The notes beneath the pieces were generated by a model. That model was given only the letters and a program-made list of their open reading frames with translations, did not search any database and was not told the origin of the DNA. 64,000 nt of DNA from Astrothelium macrocarpum (lineage: Eukaryota > Ascomycota > Dothideomycetes > Trypetheliales > Trypetheliaceae), in assembly GCA_021030915.1 (NCBI GenBank), contig JAGEMR010000016.1:248001-312000 (forward strand). The letters run 5' to 3'. Each line of letters starts with the position of its first letter. Within the stretch, counting starts at the first letter, position 1. Of the stretch, positions 33,242 to 45,198 are shown piece by piece. The translations under genes were made by a program, and so were the position numbers.

Positions 33242-36200
33242 GTTGGCTTTGTGTCTTGAAGCTATCACCAACAGCGCGGCATTGAGAAAGTCAAGCCCAG
33301 TTCCCTAGGCTTGGAAACTGAAAGTGGAGATACGACAGGAAAAGAACTCAGAGCTCGGCCCTCGCTGGGGGTTGAAAGTGGCCGGTAGACCAGGCTTTTA
33401 CATATGAAATTATGAATTGAGGTAGATCCGGCATTGCTCGCTCAGGTCAAAGGCAATGCAATCCTCACCCATGTGTATCTCGGTACCACACATTGGTGAC
33501 TATAGGCAGGAACTGCGACCCACACGCAACCCATGTGATGCCGTACCTGTGTATCCATAAGTCCATGTGTTTAACCGCCGCCACACGGACCTGATGGGCT
33601 ATCAGGGTTACTGGACGCTGCAAGTTGTTGCACCAGATCTTAGATGTCTAGGGCATCTGGAGCCGCCGATATGGCCATGGCAAATACGCCAATCACAGAA
33701 ACTCTCTCTTTGCATGCAACAAGGATTTGACTCCTTGAGGCGTTTCTATCCGGCGAGCGAGCATGGGCAGCTGAAGGGCCGCCTGCCAAGCTTAGGGTAT
33801 CATTCCTGATTAGAACAGACCAACGAGAGTTTAGCATTTGGTGGGGCCTGGCAAATTTGTCGAACGCCATCCCAGTTACTACTGCAGTCTTTCGTTCTAA
33901 ATAGGACCGATACTGTGAGGCTCCGTCGTATCGGAATTATTGGACTCCTGGCGGGGGAAATGTCATGAGCCGCAGAATGCGACTCTGCCTCCGTTGACAA
34001 AGAGACGCAAGCGAGCATAGACCACGTTTGTTGGCCGCTCCAGGTTGGACCCTGAGCACAAATGTGCGTCTGCAGGACATCGTCATGATATTCTAAAAGT
34101 AACCTGCATTCGAATGAGGAAGCTCTTTGGCTGAGAGCATCGTCATCGGTCAGCTCCATTTCGATCGTGAATGCGACCAAAGCCACACTGACGTACGGCT
34201 GCAATCCGGCCCACCTCCAGCTATCAAACACATCTTCATTGGGCATGTGGGCCGACGGAAGATGTTGGTGGAGTCCTGAGCCGCTGTCATAAACCAAACG
34301 TTTTACCCTATGGACTGGCCAATGTACCATTGGCGACTTAGTGCATCGTACATGAGCCTAGTTTGGTGGCGGGAATTCCATCTTGAGCGGGATGGGACGC
34401 AAAGGTTTGGTCATGCAAGGTATCTTGCATAGACCACGCGCAACACGTCAAACACACCGAATCTTCTCTTGACGGCCCGCTAAACAAGGTGCAAAGATTT
34501 ACGTGCTAAAGATGGACATATGTACATAGGCTCTGCAGCAAAGGTTCTAAGCGACGGATAAAACTGAGATTCGTAGCGAGCCGGATTTTCGCCTTTACTA
34601 AGATAGTGCCAGTTCGCTATGCTTCGGATATATAGCCATCCGCCGTATCTTTTCTTTTTCCCCACGCAAGGCATCCCTCTCTCCACTCAGCGCCGGTGCC
34701 TAAAGGTCTTTGCTCTGGTTTCACAGTTTGGAAAACACGACCCGAGCCATTCTATCTGCGGCTGAACGTCGTACGACTCCGGTGTCTGTTGTTTCCGTCT
34801 TGTTCAGAGACAAGAAGGCGTCTACGCCTGCAATCCAGCGATACAATCGACGTGATCCGACAATGCGAGTCAGCAACCATGTAAAGCCGCTTTCCGACGA
34901 TCAACAGCCATCTTGCTTCGTAACGCACCGTCGACCGACAATAAACACTTGGACACGCTAGGTTAGAATTACCGTTGCACTGACGGACGAGATTTTGTTT
35001 TTCTCCGCGTCTTGCATGAATCAATACCCACGCTGAAACATTTCCCCTCACGTACCTTTTTAGTCCCAGTGACTTTAGACCGACGATTTGCGACTTGATA
35101 AATGCAATCTGCGTGCAAAGAGTCTGGTCTTCGACTTACGCCATTTATCTAACTTTCCGGTCATGGGAAGAATTTCCGATTATCGAGGCTGGTGTACGAT
35201 AGAACCGCAGATTGTGCATACTGTACCCGCAATGACTAAACGAAATCTCTGAGCGAGCCAGGACTAGAACGCAGACATCTTCTACCACAAGATTTCCTAA
35301 CCAATCCAAGTCTTCAAGTGCATTGTAGAATAATACAACGCCTTCGTCTAGTCCGTGATCGTTCTGCCTTAATTTTGTAATATTATTGCACGAGAGGCAA
35401 CGTTGGTCGATTAGTATCCTCACACAAATGCTGCCTATCCATTTTTACCTCTTCGATCCTCTGAGATACGATACCTCTTCTCTTACGTCGTGCCAATTCC
35501 CAGTTGTTACGAGGCTCTTTCTCAGGAAGCCGGCTTTGCAGATTGCCTACTTTATGCCTAGTCCGATCTCGCCTACATCAAGAGATGTTGTATGGCCACA
35601 TGGAGGGGCTGGGGGTCAGATATATATATCCACTAAATACGCGGGGTATGCAGATGATGGCCCAAAAGATATTGCATCCCGGACTTTGACGGAGCACTCC
35701 TATTGGGAGTATGACACCTTACACTTACGTAAGATGATAACAAGAATCATTCAAGGAAAAACACGCAAGGTATATTTGTTCATTTATTCGTTCGTTGTAT
35801 ATTGTTCCTCTATATCCACATTATATACGACAGCCCTCATCGGATTTTATAGCTGTCGTTCCAGCTTACGCTAACTGGTGCCTGGACGGAAACCTGTTGG
35901 GCACACGGAAAACCTTGACGCGGCTGTTCACTGTTGCCTGACTTGGGCGACACGCGGATATAGCAAGCCAAAGGACCCATCAGGCTTCCTTGCCTAGCAA
36001 TCAGCTCAAACTTGCCCTGCACGACGGCGCAAAAGTCCTCGGCCTTTACGACATTCAATAAGAGGCAACCCTGATGCAACCGGAACCCGAGCTTTGCATG
36101 CGACTGAGTCTTCCGAGAGCTCGTCGAACTCGTAAGCAACTATGGATCTACTGGAACGGATCTACTACTATCTTCCCGTCCGCTAAGCTCCGTATGCTTG

Positions 36201-36685
36201 ACCATGTGGACATGGTCTATCCTATCTCTTTGTCTATTGCAGTATTAATGTCACCAACGTACCTGCTCATATCTGTCAATGTCTTATCATCAGTTTGCTT
36301 TTCAAGGTGCACTTCTATAAGCGGAGCCTAGCATCTATCTGCCTAGGATAGGAGATTTGGCTTGCTTTGCATCGGCCTCTACTCTGTACCGTCGACCAAC
36401 ATACAAAATCTCTGGGTTTACCGGTCTCAGGCCCACTTCGTTGTCATTACAAGGCAATGAGCTGAGACTTCCCACCTCGTGATTCTCAAGTGAAGGATAG
36501 GCGCCACATACGTACGGACTGGTGTGCTCAGACCTACTGGAAATATCAGAGTCATGATCCCCTCCCCTCACCAGACCGATTGGTATCGCTCGACCGGATA
36601 GACTTTCCTTGCCGTTCCCAAGGACACTCATGTGTTTGAAAGTCTTTGGCTTGCTTGCTCATATCCTTAAGCGGATCAAGGCTTC
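33242..36685. other. long gene-poor region
   Basis: About 3.4 kb with no gene I can support except a doubtful frame at 35837..36139. A 176-codon minus frame at 33800..34330 begins with ATG but has no recognisable features. This is where the gene-dense part of the window ends. Confidence 0.45.
35837..36139 (-). CDS. doubtful open frame, possibly an exon
   Basis: A 100-codon frame whose 3' two-thirds (about 35.87-36.08 kb) is GC-richer than its surroundings and reads like protein (for example KFELIARQGSLMGPL). No family is recognised and no partner exon was found. It may be a remnant or a chance frame. Confidence 0.2.
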   Translation of the reverse strand: MLTSSTSSRKTQSHAKLGFRLHQGCLLLNVVKAEDFCAVVQGKFELIARQGSLMGPLACYIRVSPKSGNSEQPRQGFPCAQQVSVQAPVSVSWNDSYKIR

Positions 36686-37938
36686 ATGGCTTCGACAACC
36701 CAAAGTACTGCGTCACCAGATCAGTCCTCTTTCGTCACGACTGCCTTGGTCGTGGTGTCTGCTGTCTTCCCAACTTTGTCCGCTGCCTCGATTTTTTTGC
36801 GATACAAAGCCAGAAAACGTGGACGTCAGCCGTTCAAAGCTGATGATGTATGGATTTGGGTAGCATGGGTGGCGTTTCACTGTTGCTCATTAGGGAAGAC
36901 CAAAGTTGACAGCTTTTAAGATTCTCACATTCGTTTTGAGTATCGTTGTTTGGATTTTCGTTCGTCAAATCGGCATCGACAATACGGAAGCTGGTTCATC
37001 GGAAACGACTAAGTTAGAACTTCTGGTATGCAAATGATCAGGAGAGACGAAAGGCTTGGATCTCGTAACTATTTGTCTAATGAAAGTATCCTAGTGTATA
37101 TGGATTTCAGTTATCTTTGTACAATGGCCTCTTGCTACTGTGAAAATTTCCATTCTATTCTTCTACATGCGGATCTTCAGCACACAGAAATTCAGATTCG
37201 TTGCATGGTCGCTCATTATTTTAACAACAGTGTCGGCATTCTCATTCTGTTTTGTAAGTGCTTCACCCGCGAAAGTCGTATTATTAACTAACTTTAAAGG
37301 GGAATTTCCTGATTTGTAAACCATACGACGCTTGTTGGAAACCTCGGCCACCAGTTCAGATTCGGTTCAATACAAAAATTTATGGCCTGGCACAGGTTGG
37401 AACCAGTATTGCTCTGGATGTTGTCATACTCTGCACACCAATACCGATGATTTTGCACTTAAAAATGAGCGCAGTCCGAAAATTTACAGTTGCATTGATT
37501 TTCTGGCTTGGAAGCTTGTAAGTTTTTGATCTTACGGTGTCTGGTTCCGAAAAACTAAAGTTGCTTCAGTTGCTGTGTGGCCGCAGTCGCTCGACTTATG
37601 TTCGAGAATCAAGGTAGCTTTGAGCCTGTTTACTCTATCTGTAAGTGCCCCACTTTAGAGGTCCAGGACGCGTTAAACACTGACATAAAATAGTCACTCA
37701 ATCGAAACTATTAATTTTCGTATTGATTGAGCCGAATTGCTCAATTATCGCAGCCTGCCTACCTTGCTACGGTCCGTTGTTCCGTGATGGACATGCTTCG
37801 GACTCCGTTGTCCGTGCTATAAAATCCATAATGCCCTTTGGAATTAAGAAGCCATGGTCGGGTTGTAGCCGGACAAACAATGGAGAAAGAGCGATTCCTA
37901 GAAATTATGCGACGATATCCTCCTATGTTGAGCTTTAA
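36686..37938 (+). CDS. fungal rhodopsin-like (PTH11-type) integral membrane protein A
   Basis: Six exons, 36686..36868, 36921..37025, 37095..37253, 37300..37517, 37570..37640 and 37694..37938, 326 aa. Introns of 46-69 nt carry CTAAC/CTAAT/CTGAC-like branches; the first donor (GTGGCG) is weak, and GTAGCA nine bases earlier is an in-frame alternative. Seven membrane segments follow the rhodopsin_fungal order: FPTLSAASIFLRYKARKRG, then KADDVW; WPLATVKISILFFYMRIFS; a loop with CKPYDACW; IYGLAQVGTSIALDVVILCTPIPMI; VALIFWLGSFCCVAAVARLMF; and IEPNCSIIAACLPCYGPLF. The tail is short and polar. PTH11 relatives sense host or surface cues in Magnaporthe. It lacks an obvious N-terminal CFEM domain. Because each exon is short, an ORF scan would miss this gene. 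Confidence 0.85.
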
Positions 37939-39437
37939 CCGATGGAATTTTGGTATGAAATGCTCTAGCGACGCTTCGATGTAAAGCTTGCCACCGATAG
38001 CTTTTTGGCTCGTTGAACATTGTAATCGCGATCACTTGGGCAGTTTGAGTTATTCGTTACTGCAGGACATGAACGAAACATCTGCCAGAATTCCCTCAGG
38101 GACTCATTTCTTTAGCTCAATAGCAGATGAGAGAGTAAGGGTTCAATTCTGAAAGACTTAGCTACTCGGATGTAAATGTGGAATCATGATATACGATGAG
38201 CAGAAAATCCCTGTGTCAAAGCTGGTTTTCCCAAACGGCCAATCCGAACCCAAATTCCCCAGCACAACGTTTGCAACAGGCAGAACCACAAGTGCCGACC
38301 AGATTTATGAATTGCCTTTTCCACCTTTAGACATAAGTGGTAAGTACGTAAGCAAACCTGAGCTGTGGCGGTATGTTTTCCCGCTACACCCGAGCTAGCT
38401 TGAGCTAGGTATACCTGAGCTGACCTGAGCGTGCCCGACTTCAACCTTTTTCCAGAGTAAGTGTTCGCCGGTTTGCCGAGCATGTACAGAGGTGGCTCTA
38501 GGCCACTATGTCATCTGAGGACTGAGTCTTTAAATAGAAATAAGAGATCAATCATGAGCCCGCCGGAGCTAGGATCGGAATGAAGCGCTTTTGCACCAAC
38601 TCCTGTCGTATGCGATCCGCTCTTTAGGCCTATTTCGACCATGCACAATGCTTATTTATTGTTATATTCATTAATGCATAGGTTGATGCCTCAGTAGCAG
38701 CCAGCCAACGTGCAGCTATAGATTGATGTCTCCCTTGCATCTAATTCCTGAAACTTAAGCTTCTACATTTCTTCCCAATCAGTTATAGGTTTGTTTCCCC
38801 TTACGACTCTGATGATTGCCTTACATCCGTGCATTTCTTAGATCTTTTTAGGTCCTTGTCACACGCTTGTCCCTTTGGTTCTGACAGAGCTGTTAAGGCA
38901 TATTGACCCTAGCACGTTGGTCCATCACACTTGTTTGAATATCGCTCTTATTTCTCGTTCTATCACGATCCCTAGCTGTCGATCGTTTCGTTGGCGCCAC
39001 CGATCGTAGCTTCAATAGTAACTCCTGCTCAATTGCGGCTATAAGACTATCTTCATAGTTTGAAATGCCAGGGGAGATCCGATAGCAGAGAATATGCCCA
39101 CAAAGTTTTGGAACCATTTTGCACTGAGGAACAATATAGGCGAGAGTTGCACCGAGCGAAGGAAGAGGCGTCCGGACATGGCGTGCTTTTAGCGTGCCTT
39201 AGCGCACATTAATGGGCTTACATGACCATGTGTGATATATCGAAATTTTACGACACCGCGAGATTATTCCTATGCATGATTAGCGTTGAGACTACTGATG
39301 ATGCACAGCCACGGATTCTGAAGTAACCATCCTGTCTAAATCAAATATGTGCCTTCGATAGCCTTCAGCCTCGCCCGCCAGCGGAAATCCAGAGGCACAT
39401 CCATATCAAACGCAAGTCAAGACGTCCCAACTAGAGC
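37939..39437. other. intergenic with one dispersed repeat copy
   Basis: Contains a TGAGC-rich repeat copy at about 38345..38445 and the probable promoter of the alpha/beta hydrolase. No gene recognised. Confidence 0.5.
38345..38445 (+). repeat. TGAGC-rich dispersed repeat, copy 1
   Basis: Shares a 23-nt exact match (38348..38370) with 43223..43245. Both copies then run into CTTGAGC/CTGAGC motifs and end near a CCCGACTTC segment. It is interpreted as a fragment of an old mobile element. Confidence 0.55.
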
Positions 39438-40322
39438 ATGTCTTGGATCGTTGAAACTTTGACTGGAGCGGTCGAAGTTGAGATCATCGGCTCTGGATGT
39501 CCTATCTTGGTCCTTCATGGAAGTCCGGGCGGGATTGATGGTGCAAGGGCAATGAGCCGGTTTCTCCCGACAGACACGTTCCGCTGTATACTTGTTTCAC
39601 GGCCGGGATATCTGAAGACTCCATTAAACGCCACGAATCGCTCAATCGATCACGAGGCCGACCTTCTTGCTGCGGTCTTGGACGCCGTCAATGTCCCACG
39701 TACCGGTTTACTGGCCTGGTCTGGTGGAGGGCCATCAGCCTATCGCTTGGCCGTACGACACCCGGATCGAATTTCTGCAGTCGTCGCAATCGCTGCCGTT
39801 AGCTTTCGCTGGATCGCACCTCGTCCTGATGCAGCGCAACGCTTTCTATTCGGTACGGGAATGGGAAAGCATCTGATAGCTTTTCTGTCCAAACACTGGC
39901 CCGAGCAGATTGTAGGAGGAGCCTTAGAAGGCGAGGGATCTGTACGCGGCGAAGAACTGCGCTCACTAACCAAGCAGACAATGGCAGATCCAGAACAACG
40001 CCAATTGGTGCTCGACATTGCCCAGACGGTGAGTACCGTTGGGCAGCGCCAAGAAGGCTGGCAGAATGATGTCGCGAACTTTGCAAGCATAAAGTCGTTG
40101 GAACTCGATCGGATCAAGTGCCCTGTACTACTGATCCATGGTGATGCCGACATAGACGCGGATATGGAGCACAGTCGCTTCGCACATGGACAGATACGTG
40201 ACAGCGAGCTTGTGGTGATGGAGCAAGGCACACATCTTGCCTTTTATGCGCATCCAAGAGCAAGGGAGACGCAAGAACGAACAAAGACATGGCTTTCACG
40301 ACACGCAGCAGCGTCAAAATGA
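39438..40322 (+). CDS. intronless alpha/beta hydrolase
   Basis: Single exon, 294 aa, beginning at the first ATG. Fold markers: VLHGSPGG (oxyanion loop), SRPGYLKTPL, a nucleophile elbow AWSGGGPS with S95, PVLLIHGDADIDADM containing the likely acid, and GTHLAFYAHP with the likely catalytic His. No signal peptide, so cytosolic. The compact size, absence of introns among intron-rich neighbours and the bacterial look of the sequence make horizontal acquisition possible, but this is inference. The substrate is unknown; ester or lactone hydrolysis is typical. A dispersed repeat begins about 55 bp after the stop codon. Confidence 0.9.
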   Translation: MSWIVETLTGAVEVEIIGSGCPILVLHGSPGGIDGARAMSRFLPTDTFRCILVSRPGYLKTPLNATNRSIDHEADLLAAVLDAVNVPRTGLLAWSGGGPSAYRLAVRHPDRISAVVAIAAVSFRWIAPRPDAAQRFLFGTGMGKHLIAFLSKHWPEQIVGGALEGEGSVRGEELRSLTKQTMADPEQRQLVLDIAQTVSTVGQRQEGWQNDVANFASIKSLELDRIKCPVLLIHGDADIDADMEHSRFAHGQIRDSELVVMEQGTHLAFYAHPRARETQERTKTWLSRHAAASK

Positions 40323-40377
40323 GCATGGGAGTGAGCTCGAGTTCAGCATGTGCATGCGGGCATGGATTGGGCCGATG

Positions 40378-40467
40378 TCGAGCCGGTAGCTTAGATTACC
40401 ACTTTTAGCCTAGCTCAAATCTAGCCTATCTAGGTAATAATTGTGGTCGTTTTACCCGAGGAAACAG
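40378..40467 (+). repeat. dispersed repeat, copy 2 (left of PTH11-type gene B)
   Basis: Related to 42674..42773 in the same orientation: GGCTTAGA-TACC near the 5' end, TCTAGCCTATCT in the middle and GAGGAAACAG at the 3' end. Differences include several transitions. Confidence 0.6.
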
Positions 40468-40812
40468 GTTTTGCTCCTTTATCATGATTTGCGTCTTGTA
40501 TACCATACAGTCTGTTTATTATCACGGACCCCGGTTGTATTTTTTTTGCATTTTCAGTGTATAGTGGCGCGAAGTAGCATCGGAAGAGCATGCAGACGTT
40601 GCGTCTTGTGTCGCAATCTTAAGATCACTACCGCCTCCGACAATCTTATTTTCATGTCTGTTGCTACGCACTTGCTTCTAGACACTTCAGAGTGTGCAGT
40701 AGAACATGGAAAGAATGTAGTGTGTAGATGACATTTTCTACTTTAACAATCATACTCGCATGCAGGCTTGTGTAGAGCTGTGATGGGTATGCTGCTATAC
40801 GACGTGCCACTC

Positions 40813-42049
40813 TTAATGAATATCACCAGTACCGATCATGTTACGGCCATTCTCTTGATCCTGTATCATTGTGCAATTACCAATGATCGTGGGATTCTGT
40901 CTGCTGGTGTCGATGATTTTGTCAATGCTATCGCCGATAGCCCGGCTGGCGCTATTTTTCATTGTTTTGCGGGGATACTCGTATAAACGGTAAGTAGGTC
41001 TTTCCCGCTTACCAATCACACAGAGAAAGAGCTGAGGAAGGGTTGGTATGCAGGCACATACAATGACCACGGAGGATTCAACCCTATATGTAAGATCAAC
41101 AAAGATGTTGCGCTAACAATAGAAAACTTTAGACTCACACTGTCCAGATGAGGAGACCGAAGAACTCCCATGTGAAGTCAGAAAGCTTTTGTAGCGGAAG
41201 CTTTGTTGTTTTGTTAATAGCGAACGCGGTAGCTCTGTGCTAAATGAGAGAACTGTCAAGCTCAACATTAAAAAGCCACTCACATGATCCCAAGTCCCAT
41301 AAGAGCTGAGACGCAAATCTTACGCCTGCGCGACATCTGTAGATTCCAGAATACTGTACATGGATAGATGGCAAGACAGAGATCTACCAAAGCAGACCAT
41401 ACTGCATAAACTTTAGAATTGTTAAGATTTTGACGCTCAAAGGGTTGTAACGTACATGCACCAAATATCTGAAAATTGATATTAATGTTTATATCCCAGC
41501 ACTTTCCAGGGACGGCATGGTTCCAGATACTCCTTGGTGGGTCGCAACGCGCAAAATTGAGTATTGAGGCTGCACCGTTGGACGCGAAAAGTACAGCAAC
41601 GATCGAATAAAGAAACCATATACTCCGCTTCTGAACGCACAACAATTTAATGATAAGTATTACTACAGCTAATTTCGGTAAGCAAAAGGAGAATATGCCG
41701 ATGGGTTCCAGAATGGCTATCAAATATGCAATTCTTTCGATTTGGTCCTCTTGGAGATAAACAATATGACGACCGAAACCATGCGTTACAGCGGCGGTGG
41801 CTAGCGAAACCGCGACGATGAGCAGCACCTTCATCTCTTGGTCAGACAAATTACTCGAAGTCAATCGAGAGACAGGCTCGCCTGTGCAATTACGACGAGA
41901 CCATCGTCATATCCCAGGTTGCGGGTGATGCGCAGACGTGTGTATATGCGCGCAACCACAAACAGAGTTGCGATAGCCGTGCATGTCCAGCAAATGGCAT
42001 TCATGGCGAAACCCCGAGATTGTTCCAATGTAGTATTTAGATCAGCCAT
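40813..42049 (-). CDS. fungal rhodopsin-like (PTH11-type) integral membrane protein B
   Basis: Five exons, complement(40813..41083, 41139..41234, 41284..41410, 41456..41834, 41894..42049), 342 aa. Introns of 45-59 nt keep frame at every join. Membrane-segment markers: GFAMNAICWTCTAIATLFVV, ARIYTRLRITRNLGYDDGLV, THGFGRHIVYL, LAVVILIIKLLCVQKR, CDPPRSIWNHAVPGKCWDI, FYAVWSALVDLCLAIYPCTVFW, FTWEFFGLLIWTV and VVIVCACIPTLPQLF. This is the rhodopsin_fungal layout. The tail of about 70 residues is polar. It differs clearly from gene A, so the two are not a recent duplication. It is flanked by direct repeat copies at 40.4 and 42.7 kb. A surface or extracellular cue sensor is inferred from the family. 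Confidence 0.85.
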
Positions 42050-42414
42050 ATCTGCGCAGTATCAGTATCCAAAAAAAAAAAAAAAGAGCATAGCAGAGAA
42101 CCTACGACTCAGGGGCGCATTCTCGGAATATGAGCAGGCTTCACAGCCCTTCTTAGCGGCAATAACTCGCTGCGTTTCCAAACGTCTTTTTTGCGCAAAT
42201 GCTCCCTATCAATTTACATTTACCAACATCACATAGGCGTGACTATCCAGTAGAATAGGGTCAAAGTGAACTAATGCAGTTGGCAATAGGAGGTGCGTCA
42301 AGAATGCAAGCAAATTAATATCGGATGCACGACCCCGCTGTATCCAGCGCCCATCATTGGTCGACAAGGCTATATAATTAGCATGATCGAGAATAATTCC
42401 GGGTGCCCGCAACT

Positions 42415-42540
42415 TGGATTGAGCAGAGACTGAGCAGACCTAATTGGACTTGAGCAGACCCAAGCAGTACCTGAGCTTGCCCGAGTCCAACCTGAGGCAG
42501 TCTGCGCAGACTCGAGAAGAGGCTGAGCAGCCGATGTTGG
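42415..42540 (+). repeat. TGAGC-rich repeat, copy 3
   Basis: Dense in TGAGCAGA, CTGAGC and TTGAGC words. Its GAGAAGAGGCTGAGCAGCC segment recurs at about 46720..46740. Confidence 0.55.
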
Positions 42541-42673
42541 GCCAGTAATTTACATCGAGAAAAGAAATTGCCCTCACTATTAACGAGATCGGGTCGAAGA
42601 GTGTCATTGAACAGCCAGCCGCAAGTAGTACTTGAGCCAACTTGACAAAGACCAGCATAGATTCAGCTGAAGT

Positions 42674-42773
42674 TGAGCCGAAGTTGAGCCAGTGGCTTAG
42701 ACTACCTTTTATAGATAACATGCATCTAGCCTATCTGGGTTATGAACATGGTCGTTTTTACCTGAGGAAACAG
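42674..42773 (+). repeat. dispersed repeat, copy 4 (right of PTH11-type gene B)
   Basis: Direct counterpart of 40378..40467, sharing the GTGGCTTAGA-TACC, TCTAGCCTATCT and GAGGAAACAG blocks in order. Together they bracket PTH11-type gene B. Confidence 0.6.
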
Positions 42774-43216
42774 AAAAAACTCACTGATAAATAAGAAGTC
42801 GATCGAAGTTTTACCCCGCCTGAATTCTAAGAGCGATTTCGAAGTGGATTCTGTTAGCATTGATAGCATCGGCATATTCATTCCACCAGCTTCCATCCGT
42901 TCTTTAGAAAGTAACTTTCGCGTGTTCAAACATCCCGAGCCTCTGTCTTTTCTGTAAAAGTTCAAAGTTCCACGGATCATGAACGTCTTTACTAGTCATC
43001 CGAATATACCGAATATGGCCGGTCACCTTCCCATATGATCTCATTTGATTGACCCTCATTCGACACGGGCGGAGGCTGTGCCATTGCCAAAAAGAGGATC
43101 ATGGGGTCTAATCGCTTATGCAATGGCTCAGTGCCCTGGATAAATAGAAACACAGGAAGATCTACAGGTAGCAAGCAGGAGTACTGATTCTCTTTTCCAC
43201 TTTCAGGTATGAGTAC

Positions 43217-43340
43217 CCGGCAGTAAGCAAACCTGAGCTGTGGCGATGCAATTTTACGTCACGCCTGAGTTACACCATACTTGAGCCAATTTGAGGAGAC
43301 ATGAGCCCATCCAAGCTAATCTAAGTGATTCTATGTCCCC
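43217..43340 (+). repeat. TGAGC-rich repeat, copy 5
   Basis: Contains the 23-nt exact match to copy 1 (43223..43245), followed by diverged CTGAGT, TTGAGC and ATGAGC words. It lies about 90 bp beyond the 3' end of the P450 gene. Confidence 0.55.
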
Positions 43341-43426
43341 GACTTCGTTGGTCTGCCTGTTCTCTTAGTGCGATAAATTCGGCTACTCTGTACGAAAGAT
43401 GACTGGACCACAGTAGGCGTAACGCC

Positions 43427-45198
43427 TCACCACCCCTCAACCTCCTTCATCCTCACGCTCAACCCGCCTCTCGGTCTCGCCGTCACAGTAACCTGGACTT
43501 CCATCTGATACTCCGGATCTGCGAACTCGAATCCAAACCTTCCCACCCACGCCGCCAACAAACACGCGAGTTCCGCCCTCGCGAAACTCACTCCAATACA
43601 CATGCGCGGCCCATTTGAGAAAGTCAGGAAGCTGTTACTTCTTTCTGCGCCACCGATATTCGCTTGTCCCGCTTCCATCCAGCGATCGGGGTTGAAAGCG
43701 GCGGCGTCTGGACCCCAGAGGTCGGTCGACACGTTTGTCGCCCAGGGTGCAAGGACGACAGTTGTCTTCGCGGGGATATGCTGATCGAGGATTGTGGTGT
43801 CATGCTTAGCGACGCGGAAGGAGAGTGGGACGGGTGGGAAGACGCGCAGGACTTCGTTGCAGACGGCGTGGAGGTAGGGGATGTGATCAATGTCGCTGGC
43901 TACAATTCCAGTCTTGCTAAGCACGGAAGGTAGAGCGGCGCGGATTTCGGAGCGAAGACGTGTTTGGATTGCGGGATATTTGCAGAGAAGATAAATTGCC
44001 CATGTTAGGCTGCTGGCCGTGGTTTCGTGGCCGGCGGCTAGGAATGTCATTAATCTATCGTAGTGTTAGTCAGGAGATCCGAGGAGAGCTGAGTTGAGCA
44101 GGGGCGTACTGTTCAACTACGTCTTCATCGCTGAAAGCCCCTGAATTGAGAGCCACAGAAAGGATGTCGACATCTGTCGAATTATGCTTTTCGATCTTTG
44201 TACGCTTAGCCGCGATGAGCTGCCTACAGATTCTTTTGACGCTCGAAATGGACATCTCTATGTCCCTATTCCATTGAGATAACAAACGTCGGATGAGCCA
44301 ATGCGGAAGGAAAAGAGCCAAGATATGAGCACGGCGACCTCCACTGGAAGGGGCGAAAATGTTCCGATAGATCTCCCTTAATTCATTATCAGGATCCTCG
44401 AGACTATGAAATTCCTGACCCACACCAGCGATACCGATCGTATCGAGCGTCGTACGTTGGGCCCAGCTCGATATCTCTAGAACATCGGTACCATTATTAA
44501 GCGCGAGCGACATCCGGGATACCGATTCCCGTGCCTTGGACCAGAAGACAGGGTGTAAATCTTTCACATGGCGGAACGAAAAGGCTGGCGCCAGGAGTTT
44601 ACGCTGTCGCTAAGCCGTTGTCAATCATATCGGCAATACGGGATAGTAGAAGCAGTACCTTGTGTTCATCACCTTCAGCGAGCAAGACGCTCTCCCCCAG
44701 AATGCGTCCAGCGCCATGTCTCAACTCATCTGTTTTAACAAATTCATGATTCTTTGCCAGGACTTCTCCGATGGCTTTTGGTGACGTGACCATCACGTTT
44801 TCGGCGTTGAAGGCTGTGGTATAGTATAGCAGCCCGTCGTTTGGGATTGCTGATGCCCATTCACGATGGGCAGCGCCCAGAGGATTGCTTGTTATCTTGG
44901 AGAACTGTCCCATGAGGAAGTTTCCACCCTGTCAGTAGATGAGCGAGTCGTAAGTCTTGCCATTGGGACACTTGGCGGAGACTACCGGGGGATGGGGCAA
45001 TTTGCGGAGCGGGCTGAAACATTTTGGCCAGATTATTGCTGCCCATACAAGGCCACAAAGCCAAAGAACAAGGTAGAGGGATGAGACTGTCCAAAGATAG
45101 GATGTTTGAATGGTATATGCCGGATAGTATTCGACTAAAAAGATAGAAACTGCGGTTGCGGTAAGTGCGACCTGCCAACGGGACGGCAAAGGTGCCAT
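43427..45198 (-). CDS. cytochrome P450 monooxygenase
   Basis: Exons complement(43427..44054, 44110..44603, 44659..44928, 44986..45198), 534 aa. Introns are 55, 55 and 57 nt; the first donor is GTAGTC and joins LPHPP to GGNFLMGQ. An N-terminal membrane anchor (two hydrophobic stretches, residues about 8-60) is followed by the Pro-rich hinge. Motifs: oxygen-binding I-helix AGHETT (333-338), K-helix ExxR as EVLR (393-396), FNPDRW, and the heme-thiolate loop FSNGPRMCIG with Cys478. All essential residues are intact, so it is probably an active ER enzyme. No polyketide, peptide or terpene synthase is visible, so it is not evidently part of a biosynthetic cluster. The subfamily was not assigned. 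Confidence 0.95.

Larger units (their letters stand above)
42050..43426. other. repeat-rich intergenic region
   Basis: Holds TGAGC-rich segments (42415..42540), a dispersed repeat copy (42674..42773) and another at 43217..43340. A 15-base A run lies at about 42071. No gene recognised. Confidence 0.5.

Noticed and set aside
33800..34330. 176-codon ATG-initiated minus-strand frame
   Set aside because: No family resemblance or structural pattern; surrounded by gene-poor DNA, so a chance frame is likelier.
35240..35320. tRNA-like B box (GTTCTAGTCC) on the minus strand
   Set aside because: T stem mispairs and no acceptor stem or A box at the right distance; too weak to list.
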